Positions 1 to 6,980 of a stretch of 40,946 bases of DNA are shown piece by piece. Location of the stretch: positions 1-40,946 of the forward strand of contig CAYQZV010000020.1 in the NCBI GenBank assembly GCA_964422145.1. Reading direction: 5' to 3'. The stretch is from JACNKV01 sp964422145. GTDB lineage: Bacteria > Fidelibacterota > Marinisomatia > Marinisomatales > JACNKV01. Both the position numbers and the translations under genes were made by a program. The notes beneath the pieces are model-generated. The model was given only the letters and a program-made list of their open reading frames with translations, was not told where the DNA came from and searched no databases. Numbering within the stretch: position 1 is the first letter of the stretch; the number at the start of each line of letters is the position of its first letter.

Positions 1-39
1 ACCGTGGGTGCCGGTGTTGTGACTGAAATTGTTGAATAA
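1..39 (+). CDS. tuf: Elongation factor Tu, 3' end of first copy (partial)
   Basis: These are the last 12 codons and the TAA stop of an EF-Tu gene whose body lies to the left of the window. The bases are identical to the end of the complete tuf gene at 14280-15470, including all synonymous positions, so this is a second, nearly identical copy. EF-Tu carries aminoacyl-tRNA to the ribosome as a GTP complex. A tuf copy upstream of tRNA-Trp, secE and nusG is the classical tufB position. Only the C-terminal end of domain 3 is visible, so nothing can be said about the rest of this copy. Confidence 0.93.
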   Translation, partial: TVGAGVVTEIVE

Positions 40-55
40 GGAACCAATTCGTGGC
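1..55 (+). repeat. Direct repeat, copy 1 (tuf 3' end plus downstream spacer)
   Basis: The first 55 bases of the window match 15432-15486 without a mismatch. The match runs past the tuf stop codon through the 11-base spacer carrying AAGGA and into the GTG start and next two bases of the following gene (rpmG here, rpsJ there). The left limit is unknown because the window begins inside the repeat. It is best explained by tuf duplication kept uniform by gene conversion. Confidence 0.9.
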
Positions 56-215
56 TGGAAATAGTAAAAGAGCAATTATTCGTATAGAAAGCACAGCCGG
101 AACAGGCTACCGCTATACGATCATGAAAAGCAAGCGTCTGCACCCGGAGCGTGTTGAATATAAAAAATACGACCCGATTGTGCGGAAGCATGTGATCTTC
201 AAAGAAACAAAATAA
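51..215 (+). CDS. rpmG: 50S ribosomal protein L33
   Basis: A 54-residue basic protein starting at GTG, 11 bases after the tuf stop. The central segment (TGYRYTIMKSKR, then RVEYKKYDP) is the L33 signature, and the length is normal for the family. L33 sits near the E site of the large subunit. This copy has no cysteines, so it is the C-minus form without the zinc ribbon. The GTG start and its upstream AAGGA are shared base for base with rpsJ after the other tuf copy. It is co-directional with tRNA-Trp and secE downstream, the usual tufB-region order. Confidence 0.93.
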   Translation: MAGNSKRAIIRIESTAGTGYRYTIMKSKRLHPERVEYKKYDPIVRKHVIFKETK

Positions 216-218
216 TTA

Positions 219-235
219 ATCTTTGAATCAAAGAT
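219..235 (+). repeat. 17-base palindrome just upstream of tRNA-Trp
   Basis: The sequence is ATCTTTGA-A-TCAAAGAT, two perfect 8-base arms about a single central A. In RNA it could fold as a 6-bp stem ATCTTT/AAAGAT with a five-base loop. It lies between the rpmG stop and the first base of tRNA-Trp, with four bases to spare. There is no T-run, so it is not a normal terminator. It may mark an RNA processing point between the rpmG message and the tRNA, or be a protein site; neither is shown. Confidence 0.5.
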
Positions 236-239
236 ACAT

Positions 240-312
240 AGGAGCGTAGCTCAACTGGCAGAGCACCGGTCTCCAAAACCGGGGGTTGCGGGTTCGATTC
301 CTGCCGCTCCTG
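240..312 (+). tRNA. trpT: tRNA-Trp (anticodon CCA)
   Basis: A complete cloverleaf can be drawn: acceptor AGGAGCG (240-246) with CGCTCCT (305-311), D stem GCTC/GAGC, anticodon stem CCGGT/ACCGG with loop CTCCAAA, and T stem GCGGG/CCTGC around TTCGATT. The anticodon CCA is at 273-275 and reads UGG, so this is tRNA-Trp. The discriminator is G at 312, the normal tryptophan identity base. The 3' CCA is not encoded (CAC follows), so CCA must be added by nucleotidyltransferase. Its place between tuf/rpmG and secE matches the classical tufB-trpT-secE order. Confidence 0.97.
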
Positions 313-352
313 CACGAGAACGAGATTCTAAAGAAAAAGAGACAAATAAAAC

Positions 353-535
353 ATGATTAAGAAAATTAAACAATTTTTTCAAGACGTCGAATTGGAAATG
401 AAGAAAGTATCCTGGCCGACATGGGATGAATTAAAAGGTTCAACATATGTCGTCCTGACTCTCGCATTAATGCTTGCGGTATTTCTTTTTGTTGTGGACT
501 TAATCTTAAACCGTTTAATGAATATTATTTTATAG
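353..535 (+). CDS. secE: Preprotein translocase subunit SecE
   Basis: A 60-residue single-span membrane protein of the short SecE type. The amphipathic N-terminal helix is followed by the KKVSWPT motif (residues 17-23), the family hallmark, and then one hydrophobic segment at about residues 31-55. SecE clamps SecY in the SecYEG channel in the inner membrane; SecY itself is encoded at 24416-25753. It lies 40 bases after tRNA-Trp and 4 bases before nusG, the conserved secE-nusG pair. No strong ribosome-binding site is seen, only a purine-rich stretch. Confidence 0.95.
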   Translation: MIKKIKQFFQDVELEMKKVSWPTWDELKGSTYVVLTLALMLAVFLFVVDLILNRLMNIIL

Positions 536-539
536 CACT

Positions 540-1067
540 ATGGATTGGTACTCATTACGCGTTATTTCCGGTAAGGAAGTAAAAATTAAAGATTTGATCG
601 AGACTGAGATCGAACTGTCTGATATGCAGGAGAGCATTCCTGAAATTCTTGTCCCAACCGAAAACATTGTAGAAATGAGAGACGGTAAAAAGAAGGTAAA
701 GACGAAAGTGTTTTACCCGGGGTATGTTCTGATCAAGATGGATATGAATAAAGAAACTCAGTATTTGATTGAAAATATTAACGGTGTCATCAACTTTATC
801 GGATCGCAAGGCAGACCTGAAGCATTGAAACCCGAAGAGATCAATCGGATCATCGGTGTGGTTGAAGGTGCAGACGGACGTGAAGTCGTTGATGTTCCGT
901 TTAAAGTAGGGGATGCGATAAAAGTTGTTGATGGTCCCTTCTCTGATTTTTCCGGATTCGTTCAAGAAGTCAATAAAGATAAACAAAAATTGAAAGTGTC
1001 GGTGAGCATCTTTGGAAGACCGACTCCAATTGAACTCGATTTTTTACAAGTTGAATTAGAAAAATAG
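540..1067 (+). CDS. nusG: Transcription termination/antitermination factor NusG
   Basis: A 175-residue protein of normal NusG length. The NGN domain begins with DWYSLRVISGKE and contains the conserved KVFYPGYVLIKM stretch near residues 57-68. The C-terminal KOW domain begins near residue 120 (FKVGDAIKVVDGPFSDFSG). NusG binds the beta' clamp helices of RNA polymerase and links transcription to Rho or to ribosomal protein S10. Both partners, rpoC and rpsJ, are in this window. The start codon follows the secE stop by four bases with no Shine-Dalgarno, so translation is probably coupled to secE. Confidence 0.97.
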   Translation: MDWYSLRVISGKEVKIKDLIETEIELSDMQESIPEILVPTENIVEMRDGKKKVKTKVFYPGYVLIKMDMNKETQYLIENINGVINFIGSQGRPEALKPEEINRIIGVVEGADGREVVDVPFKVGDAIKVVDGPFSDFSGFVQEVNKDKQKLKVSVSIFGRPTPIELDFLQVELEK

Positions 1068-1078
1068 GCTTAAGAATT

Positions 1079-1504
1079 ATGGCAAAAAAAGAAATTGGAT
1101 TTATTAAGTTGCAAATACCTGCGGGAAAAGCAAATCCTGCACCTCCAGTTGGTCCGGCATTAGGTCAGCATGGTGTGAATATTATGGAATTTTGTAAATC
1201 ATTTAATGCAGCCACACAAGATCAGCCAGGAATGATTATTCCGGTTGAAATTACTGTTTTCGCGGATCGGAGTTTCAAATTTATCACAAAGACTCCTCCA
1301 GCGTCAACATTGATTTTAAAAGCAGCAAAACTCAATAAAGGATCGGGAGTACCAAATAAAGAAAAAGTTGGAACGGTTACCGTCAAAGATCTGGAAGAAA
1401 TTGCCCAGCTTAAAATGAAAGATTTAAACGCCAATACGATAGAGAGTGCTGTAAGAATGATTCGCGGTACGGCTGTCAGTATGGGAATCCTAGTGTCGGA
1501 GTAA
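1079..1504 (+). CDS. rplK: 50S ribosomal protein L11
   Basis: A 141-residue protein matching L11 along its whole length. It has the N-terminal IKLQIPAGKANPAPPVGPAL segment with its conserved proline run and the C-terminal RNA-binding domain ending IRGTAVSMGI. L11 forms the GTPase-associated stalk base with 23S rRNA and is needed for RelA activation in the stringent response. It is 11 bases after nusG and 6 bases before rplA, the standard L11 operon. The usual Lys residues that are methylated by PrmA near the N terminus are present. Confidence 0.98.
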   Translation: MAKKEIGFIKLQIPAGKANPAPPVGPALGQHGVNIMEFCKSFNAATQDQPGMIIPVEITVFADRSFKFITKTPPASTLILKAAKLNKGSGVPNKEKVGTVTVKDLEEIAQLKMKDLNANTIESAVRMIRGTAVSMGILVSE

Positions 1505-1510
1505 TTACAG

Positions 1511-2203
1511 ATGAAAATTTCAAAAAATAAAAAAACAGTTTCACAAAGTTTTGACCGGATGACCTATTATCCACTGGATAAGGCAGTAGAACTTGTCAAA
1601 GAAGCATCGTTTGCTAAATTTGATGAAACCGTTGAAGCTCACATTAATTTAGGTGTGGACCCTCGGCATGCTGATCAAAATATTCGTGTAACAACCGGTC
1701 TACCTCATGGAACCGGAAAATCCGTTAAAATTTTAGTTTTAACCCGCGGACCGAAAGAAAAAGAAGCGGCTGAAGCTGGCGCAGATTTAGTCGGGAACAC
1801 CGAATTTTTGGATAAGATCAAAGGCGGGTGGGCTGATGTAGATAAGATCGTCGCCACACCTGATATGATGCCCGAATTAGGCAGGCTCGGTAAAATGCTC
1901 GGACCCAAAGGATTAATGCCTAACCCGAAGAGCGGTACAGTTACCATGGATGTTGCCAATGCTGTTAAAGAATTAAAAGCGGGTAAAGTGGAACTGCGTG
2001 TTGATAAAACCGGAATCATCCACGTCCCATGCGGTAAAGTATCTTTTGACAAAGAAGCTATTGTCGAAAATATTAAAACGATTTATGAAACTGTGATCAA
2101 AGCAAAACCCGGTGCTGTAAAAGGCCAATATCTAAAGAAATTTACTCTGTCTTCCACCATGGGACCCGGAGTTAAAGTTGATCATTCAACCATAAGGTTA
2201 TAA
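1511..2203 (+). CDS. rplA: 50S ribosomal protein L1
   Basis: A 230-residue protein of normal L1 length. Recognisable segments include the domain II stretch GRLGKMLGPKGLMPNPKSGT (about residues 122-141) and the C-terminal SSTMGPGVKVD. L1 forms the mobile L1 stalk that helps release deacylated tRNA from the E site. In many bacteria L1 represses its own operon by binding the mRNA ahead of rplK. Here the nusG-rplK gap is only 11 bases, so any such operator would have to overlap coding sequence; I could not identify one. Confidence 0.98.
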   Translation: MKISKNKKTVSQSFDRMTYYPLDKAVELVKEASFAKFDETVEAHINLGVDPRHADQNIRVTTGLPHGTGKSVKILVLTRGPKEKEAAEAGADLVGNTEFLDKIKGGWADVDKIVATPDMMPELGRLGKMLGPKGLMPNPKSGTVTMDVANAVKELKAGKVELRVDKTGIIHVPCGKVSFDKEAIVENIKTIYETVIKAKPGAVKGQYLKKFTLSSTMGPGVKVDHSTIRL

Positions 2204-2204
2204 C

Positions 2205-2720
2205 ATGCCAAGTAAACATAATGTACACATAGTTGAAGAATTAAGCCAAAAGCTGGAAAAAGCCAAGGCGGTTTATTTTACTGATTATCTCGGTTTAAAT
2301 GTGGTTGACATTACCAAACTTCGTCACGAATTCTTTAATGAATCCGTTGAGTACCGGGTAGAGAAGAACACGCTGATCAAGTTAGCCGCTGAGAACAATG
2401 ATATCGAAGGTTTAGACAGTTTTTTACTCGGTCCGACAGCGATTGCAATTTCTTACGATGAGCCGACAACTCCGGCCAGAGTCTTAAAGAAATTCACAAA
2501 AGACAGCGATCTTCCGGAAGTAAAAGGAATTTTATTTGAAGGTAAAGTTCTTGAAGGCGCTGCATTTAAACGTATTGCAGACCTGCCTTCAAAAGAAGAA
2601 TTATTGGCAAAATTAATGGCAACACTGCAAAGCCCAATGTCAAAATTTGTAGGAACAATCAGTTCCCCGATGACCAACTTTGTTGGCGTTTTAACAAGTC
2701 TTAAAGAAAAAAAATCATAA
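2205..2720 (+). CDS. rplJ: 50S ribosomal protein L10
   Basis: A 171-residue L10. The N-terminal globular part carries YFTDYLGLNVVDITKLR and VEKNTLIKLA, typical of the rRNA-binding domain. The C-terminal helix that docks L7/L12 dimers follows (LLAKLMATLQSPMSKFVGT, then a second similar turn). The gene begins one base after the rplA stop with no Shine-Dalgarno, so there is no room for the long autoregulatory L10 leader known from other bacteria; translation is likely coupled to rplA. rplL follows after 30 bases. Confidence 0.97.
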   Translation: MPSKHNVHIVEELSQKLEKAKAVYFTDYLGLNVVDITKLRHEFFNESVEYRVEKNTLIKLAAENNDIEGLDSFLLGPTAIAISYDEPTTPARVLKKFTKDSDLPEVKGILFEGKVLEGAAFKRIADLPSKEELLAKLMATLQSPMSKFVGTISSPMTNFVGVLTSLKEKKS

Positions 2721-2750
2721 TCTGAATTCATACAGTAAAGGAGTGCTATA

Positions 2751-3125
2751 ATGGCAATAACTAGAGCGGATGTACTAACATATCTCGAAGAAGCAAACAT
2801 CATGGAGATTTCTGAACTGATTACAGAAATCGAAACTAAATTCGGTGTCACCGCAGCTGCACCTGTAGCTGTTGCTGCAGCCGCTGCAGTCAGCGAAGAA
2901 ACAAAAGAAGAAAAAACCGAATTTGATGTCGTTTTGACTAGCTTTGGGCAAACCAAAATCAACGTCATTAAAGCCGTTCGTGCAATCACAAGTTTAGGAT
3001 TGAAAGAAGCTAAAGAGCTGGTAGAATCTCTTCCAAAAGCAGTTAAAGAAGGTGTATCACAAGCCGAAGCTGATGAGCTTAAAGCTCAGTTAGAAGAAGT
3101 CGGTGCTACAGTTGAATTGAAATAA
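2751..3125 (+). CDS. rplL: 50S ribosomal protein L7/L12
   Basis: A 124-residue stalk protein. A short N-terminal dimerisation domain leads into an Ala/Val/Pro hinge (about residues 34-48). The C-terminal domain carries KINVIKAVRAITSLGLKEAK and VESLPKAVKEGVS, which contacts EF-Tu and EF-G. It has its own good ribosome-binding site, AAAGGAG at 2737-2743, seven bases before the ATG, unlike most neighbours. That fits the need for several L12 copies per ribosome. Confidence 0.98.
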   Translation: MAITRADVLTYLEEANIMEISELITEIETKFGVTAAAPVAVAAAAAVSEETKEEKTEFDVVLTSFGQTKINVIKAVRAITSLGLKEAKELVESLPKAVKEGVSQAEADELKAQLEEVGATVELK

Positions 3126-3191
3126 CGGGAGACCTCTCGCTGTTTCTGATTTGCTTTATCTACATTTTCATACCTAAAAAAGGAGGCTTTC
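3126..3191 (+). promoter_or_regulatory. rplL-rpoB spacer with strong ribosome-binding site
   Basis: This 66-base gap separates the ribosomal and polymerase parts of the operon. Its end carries AGGAGG (3181-3186) five bases before the TTG start of rpoB, which settles that start. A short weak hairpin (GAG/CTC around 3129-3138) sits just after rplL but lacks a T-run. In other bacteria this gap holds an attenuator or RNase III site; I can only say the position is right, not that such a site exists. Confidence 0.5.
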
Positions 3192-6100
3192 TTGGGAGCC
3201 AAAACATACACGTCGGCTGAAAGAGTATCTTTTCAGAAGATTCCTTCTATCCTCGATCTGCCTGATCTCTTGTCCCTGCAAACTGATTCTTATCAGATTT
3301 TTCTACAGGAAAATATGCTGGATGAAGAACGACAGGCCATTGGACTGGAAGAAGTATTTCAAAATGTATTCCCAATCGAAGATTCGCACCGGAACTACGT
3401 CCTGGAGTACAAGAGCTATTACTTAGCTACACCAAAATATTCACCGCAGGAATGTATTGACCGCGGTGTAACCTATTCTGCACCTCTCAAAGTGAAATTG
3501 GTGCTGAATATTACAAATGAAGAAAACCGGAATGAATATGATCAATCCATTGAACAGGATGTCTATTTCGGTAATATTCCTTACATGACCAAAAAAGGAA
3601 CCTTCATTATTAATGGTGCTGAGCGAGTTGTTGTTTCACAGCTGCAGAGATCACCGGGTGTATTCTTTGATGAATCCATCCACCCGAACGGGACAAAACT
3701 GTTTCAGGCAAGATTGATCCCGATCCGCGGATCGTGGGTTGATTTCACCACAGATATAAACGACTGTCTCTTCGTGATCATTGATCGTCGGAGAAAATTC
3801 CCTGTAACGATGTTCCTCAGAGCATTAGGGTTTTCATCCAATGAAGATATCTATAAAGTCTTCGGTACGATCAAAAAGATCGATCTGAAAAGCAGTAAAG
3901 CTTCAAAAGCAGTTGGAGCAACCATCATTTCTGATATCATTGATACAAACACCGGTGAGATCTTTTTTGAAGGCGGAACCCTTGTTACCCAAGAAATTAT
4001 CGATGAATTAGTTGAGAACGGGATCAAATCAATTGAAGTTGTCGATGGAAACAAAGATTTCCACTCGATGCTTTTGTTGAATACAATCGAAAAAGACCCG
4101 ACTCACAATACAGAAGAAGCCTTAAGTGCTGTTTACAAATTAATTCGGTCCGGTGAACCGCCGAACCTTGAAACAGCTCAAAAGTTTATTGAAAGATTGT
4201 TTTTCAGTCCTAAGAAATATGACTTAGGACGCGTCGGACGGTATCGTTTGAATCAACAATTTGATCTGGACGTTCCGATTGAAGAAACGGTTCTGACCAT
4301 TGATGATTTCATTCAGGTGATTCATTCCCTGATTGAAATGAGAAAAGGTGAGAAAGGCACCGACGATATTGACCACTTAGGTAATCGTCGTGTTCGTACC
4401 GTCGGGGAACAGTTGAAAGATCAATTCTCAGTTGCATTGAGCCGAATGATCAGAACAATCCATGAGAGAATGAATCTGCGTGAAGCAGAATCCATTACAC
4501 CTCAGGATCTTATCAATGCCCGTGTTGTTACAACTGTTATCAACACATTCTTTGGGACCAGTCAGTTATCTCAGTTTGGTGATCAGACAAATCCTCTGGC
4601 TGAAGTGACTCATAAACGGAGAATCTCTGCTTTAGGCCCCGGCGGACTGACAAGAGAACGTGCCGGATTTGAGGTGCGTGACGTTCACTACACACACTAC
4701 GGAAGATTATGTCCGATAGAAACACCTGAAGGTCCAAACATTGGTTTGATATCATCTCTGGCGATTATGGCCAACATTAATCAGCATGGTTTTATTGAAG
4801 CACCGTACAGAAAAGTTGAAAAGATCAAAGGCGCGCCAACTGCAACGTCGGATGTGATCTCTTTATCTGCCGATGATGAAGACAGAGTCTACATCGCTCA
4901 GTCGGATGCGACACTGAATAATAACAACCAGCTGGTTGATGAACGTATTCGTGTAAGAATTAAAGGGGACTTCCCGATGATGGAACCGGAAGACGTTCAA
5001 TTTATGGAAGTATCTCCGAACCAGTTATTAAGTGTTGCTGCTGCGTTGATTCCGTTTGTTGAGCATGATGATGCCAACCGCGCATTGATGGGATCTAACA
5101 TGCAGCGTCAGGCTGTCCCGTTGATGAACCCGGAAGAACCGATTGTCGGAACCGGTTTAGAAGCGATTGTTGCTAAAGATTCACGTTCAAGCGTGGTATC
5201 TCCCTGCAGCGGAAGTATTGTTTATTCTGACTCAGAACAGATTGTGATTAAAAGTGATGAAATTCCTGATTCATTGAGTCTGATTGAAGGAGACAACCTT
5301 GTAAAGATCGATCTTCAGAAATACCACCGAACCAACCAAAATATGAGTTTTAATCAGAAACCATTGGTTCGTGAAGGAATGAAAGTGAAAAAAGGAGACG
5401 TCCTGGCAGACGGTGCGTCAACCCATAACGGTGAATTAGCCCTTGGAAGAAATTTAAGGGTTGCTTTCATGCCTTGGCGCGGATTCAACTTTGAGGATGC
5501 AATCGTCATCAATGAGCGGTTAGTCCGTGAAGACGTTTTCTCCTCCATCCATATCCATGAGATTGAAATTGAAGTACGTGATACAAAACGCGGTGAGGAA
5601 GAATTAACACCTGAAATCCCCAATGTCAGCGAAGAAGCCACCAAAGATCTGAACAAAGATGGTATCATTCGAATTGGTGCTCGCGTGAAAGAAGGGGACA
5701 TCCTCATTGGGAAGGTTACCCCGAAGGGTGAAACAGACCCAACTCCGGAAGAAAAATTGCTGCGCGCCATCTTTGGTGAAAAAGCCGGTGAAGTGAAAGA
5801 TGCGTCCAAAAAAGCAGATCCGGGTGTTCACGGTGTAGTGATCAATACTAAATTGTTCGAAAAACGTGTCAAACGTTCACGTGCTGAAGAAAAGGTGATC
5901 ATTTCCAATCTTCAAAAGAAAACCCGTGAAGATAAAAAAGCGTTAAAAACCGCTCGTGATAATAAGTTGATCGAATTATTACAGGGTCAAACTTCAAATG
6001 GTATCCGGAATCAATCCTCGGGCAGAACTCTGATTAAAAAAGGGACAAAACTGACCATCAAACGTTTAAACACATTTGATATGGAAAGATTTGATCTGTC

Positions 6101-6968
6101 CATCCCATGGATTGAAAATAAATCTGTATGGAAAAAAGTAAAGACCGTTTGGAAAAACTTCAAACGCGAATGGAAGATCATTGAAGATTATTTAGAAAAA
6201 GAAATGTTCAAGCTTCGGGTCGGGGATGAACTTCAACCCGGCATTCTTAAACTGGCGAAAGTTTACGTCGGAACAAAACGTAAAGTTCAGGTCGGTGATA
6301 AGATGGCTGGACGTCACGGGAACAAAGGGGTTGTTGCCACGATCGTTCCTGAAGAAGATATGCCTTTCCTTGAAGACGGAACCCCGATGGATATTGTATT
6401 AAATCCGCTGGGTGTGCCTTCACGTATGAACCTTGGACAGTTATATGAAACGATGCTCGGGTGGGCCGGAGACGTATTAGGTGTTAAATATAAAACACCG
6501 GTATTTAACGGAGCCACACCTGCAGAAGTCGAAGAAGAGCTGATAAAAGCAGGTCTGCCGGTTTCGGGTAAAACCAAACTGATAGATGGTCGAACCGGAG
6601 AGTATTTTGATCATCCGGTTACGGTCGGAAATATCTATATGATGAAACTCAGCCACATGGTCGATGATAAAATGCATGCACGTGCAACAGGTCCTTATTC
6701 CTTGATCACACAACAGCCGCTTGGTGGTAAAGCTCAATTTGGCGGTCAGCGGTTTGGTGAAATGGAAGTCTGGGCACTTGAAGCGTATGGAGCAGCACAT
6801 ACGTTACGAGAGATTTTAACCGTGAAATCAGACGATGTAGACGGACGATCAAAAGTCTACAACGCGGTTGTGCGTGGTGAAGATATTATGATGACCGGAG
6901 CCCCGGAATCCTTTAATGTGCTCATTAAAGAACTTCAGGGACTTGGATTAGACATCGAATTAGATTAA
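3192..6968 (+). CDS. rpoB: DNA-directed RNA polymerase subunit beta
   Basis: A 1258-residue beta subunit starting at TTG behind AGGAGG. Clear landmarks are the rifampicin region (SQLSQFGDQTNPL at about 457-469, then HKRRISALGPGGLTRERAGF), PIETPEGPNIGLI, the active-site stretch LRVAFMPWRGFNFEDAI, KVTPKGETDPTPEEKLLRAI and, near the C terminus, DKMAGRHGNKGVV and QPLGGKAQFGGQRFGEMEVW. The residue matching E. coli Met515 is glycine (Gly463), while Asp464, His474 and Ser479 match the main rifampicin-contact residues Asp516, His526 and Ser531. Length is close to the compact FCB-type beta. It is followed by rpoC after 12 bases. Confidence 0.99.
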   Translation: MGAKTYTSAERVSFQKIPSILDLPDLLSLQTDSYQIFLQENMLDEERQAIGLEEVFQNVFPIEDSHRNYVLEYKSYYLATPKYSPQECIDRGVTYSAPLKVKLVLNITNEENRNEYDQSIEQDVYFGNIPYMTKKGTFIINGAERVVVSQLQRSPGVFFDESIHPNGTKLFQARLIPIRGSWVDFTTDINDCLFVIIDRRRKFPVTMFLRALGFSSNEDIYKVFGTIKKIDLKSSKASKAVGATIISDIIDTNTGEIFFEGGTLVTQEIIDELVENGIKSIEVVDGNKDFHSMLLLNTIEKDPTHNTEEALSAVYKLIRSGEPPNLETAQKFIERLFFSPKKYDLGRVGRYRLNQQFDLDVPIEETVLTIDDFIQVIHSLIEMRKGEKGTDDIDHLGNRRVRTVGEQLKDQFSVALSRMIRTIHERMNLREAESITPQDLINARVVTTVINTFFGTSQLSQFGDQTNPLAEVTHKRRISALGPGGLTRERAGFEVRDVHYTHYGRLCPIETPEGPNIGLISSLAIMANINQHGFIEAPYRKVEKIKGAPTATSDVISLSADDEDRVYIAQSDATLNNNNQLVDERIRVRIKGDFPMMEPEDVQFMEVSPNQLLSVAAALIPFVEHDDANRALMGSNMQRQAVPLMNPEEPIVGTGLEAIVAKDSRSSVVSPCSGSIVYSDSEQIVIKSDEIPDSLSLIEGDNLVKIDLQKYHRTNQNMSFNQKPLVREGMKVKKGDVLADGASTHNGELALGRNLRVAFMPWRGFNFEDAIVINERLVREDVFSSIHIHEIEIEVRDTKRGEEELTPEIPNVSEEATKDLNKDGIIRIGARVKEGDILIGKVTPKGETDPTPEEKLLRAIFGEKAGEVKDASKKADPGVHGVVINTKLFEKRVKRSRAEEKVIISNLQKKTREDKKALKTARDNKLIELLQGQTSNGIRNQSSGRTLIKKGTKLTIKRLNTFDMERFDLSIPWIENKSVWKKVKTVWKNFKREWKIIEDYLEKEMFKLRVGDELQPGILKLAKVYVGTKRKVQVGDKMAGRHGNKGVVATIVPEEDMPFLEDGTPMDIVLNPLGVPSRMNLGQLYETMLGWAGDVLGVKYKTPVFNGATPAEVEEELIKAGLPVSGKTKLIDGRTGEYFDHPVTVGNIYMMKLSHMVDDKMHARATGPYSLITQQPLGGKAQFGGQRFGEMEVWALEAYGAAHTLREILTVKSDDVDGRSKVYNAVVRGEDIMMTGAPESFNVLIKELQGLGLDIELD

Positions 6969-6980
6969 GGGAGTTGTATT

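Noticed and set aside
3126..3140. Hairpin after rplL as an attenuator
   Set aside because: The stem is only three or four pairs with a mismatch and has no T-run; not enough to call.
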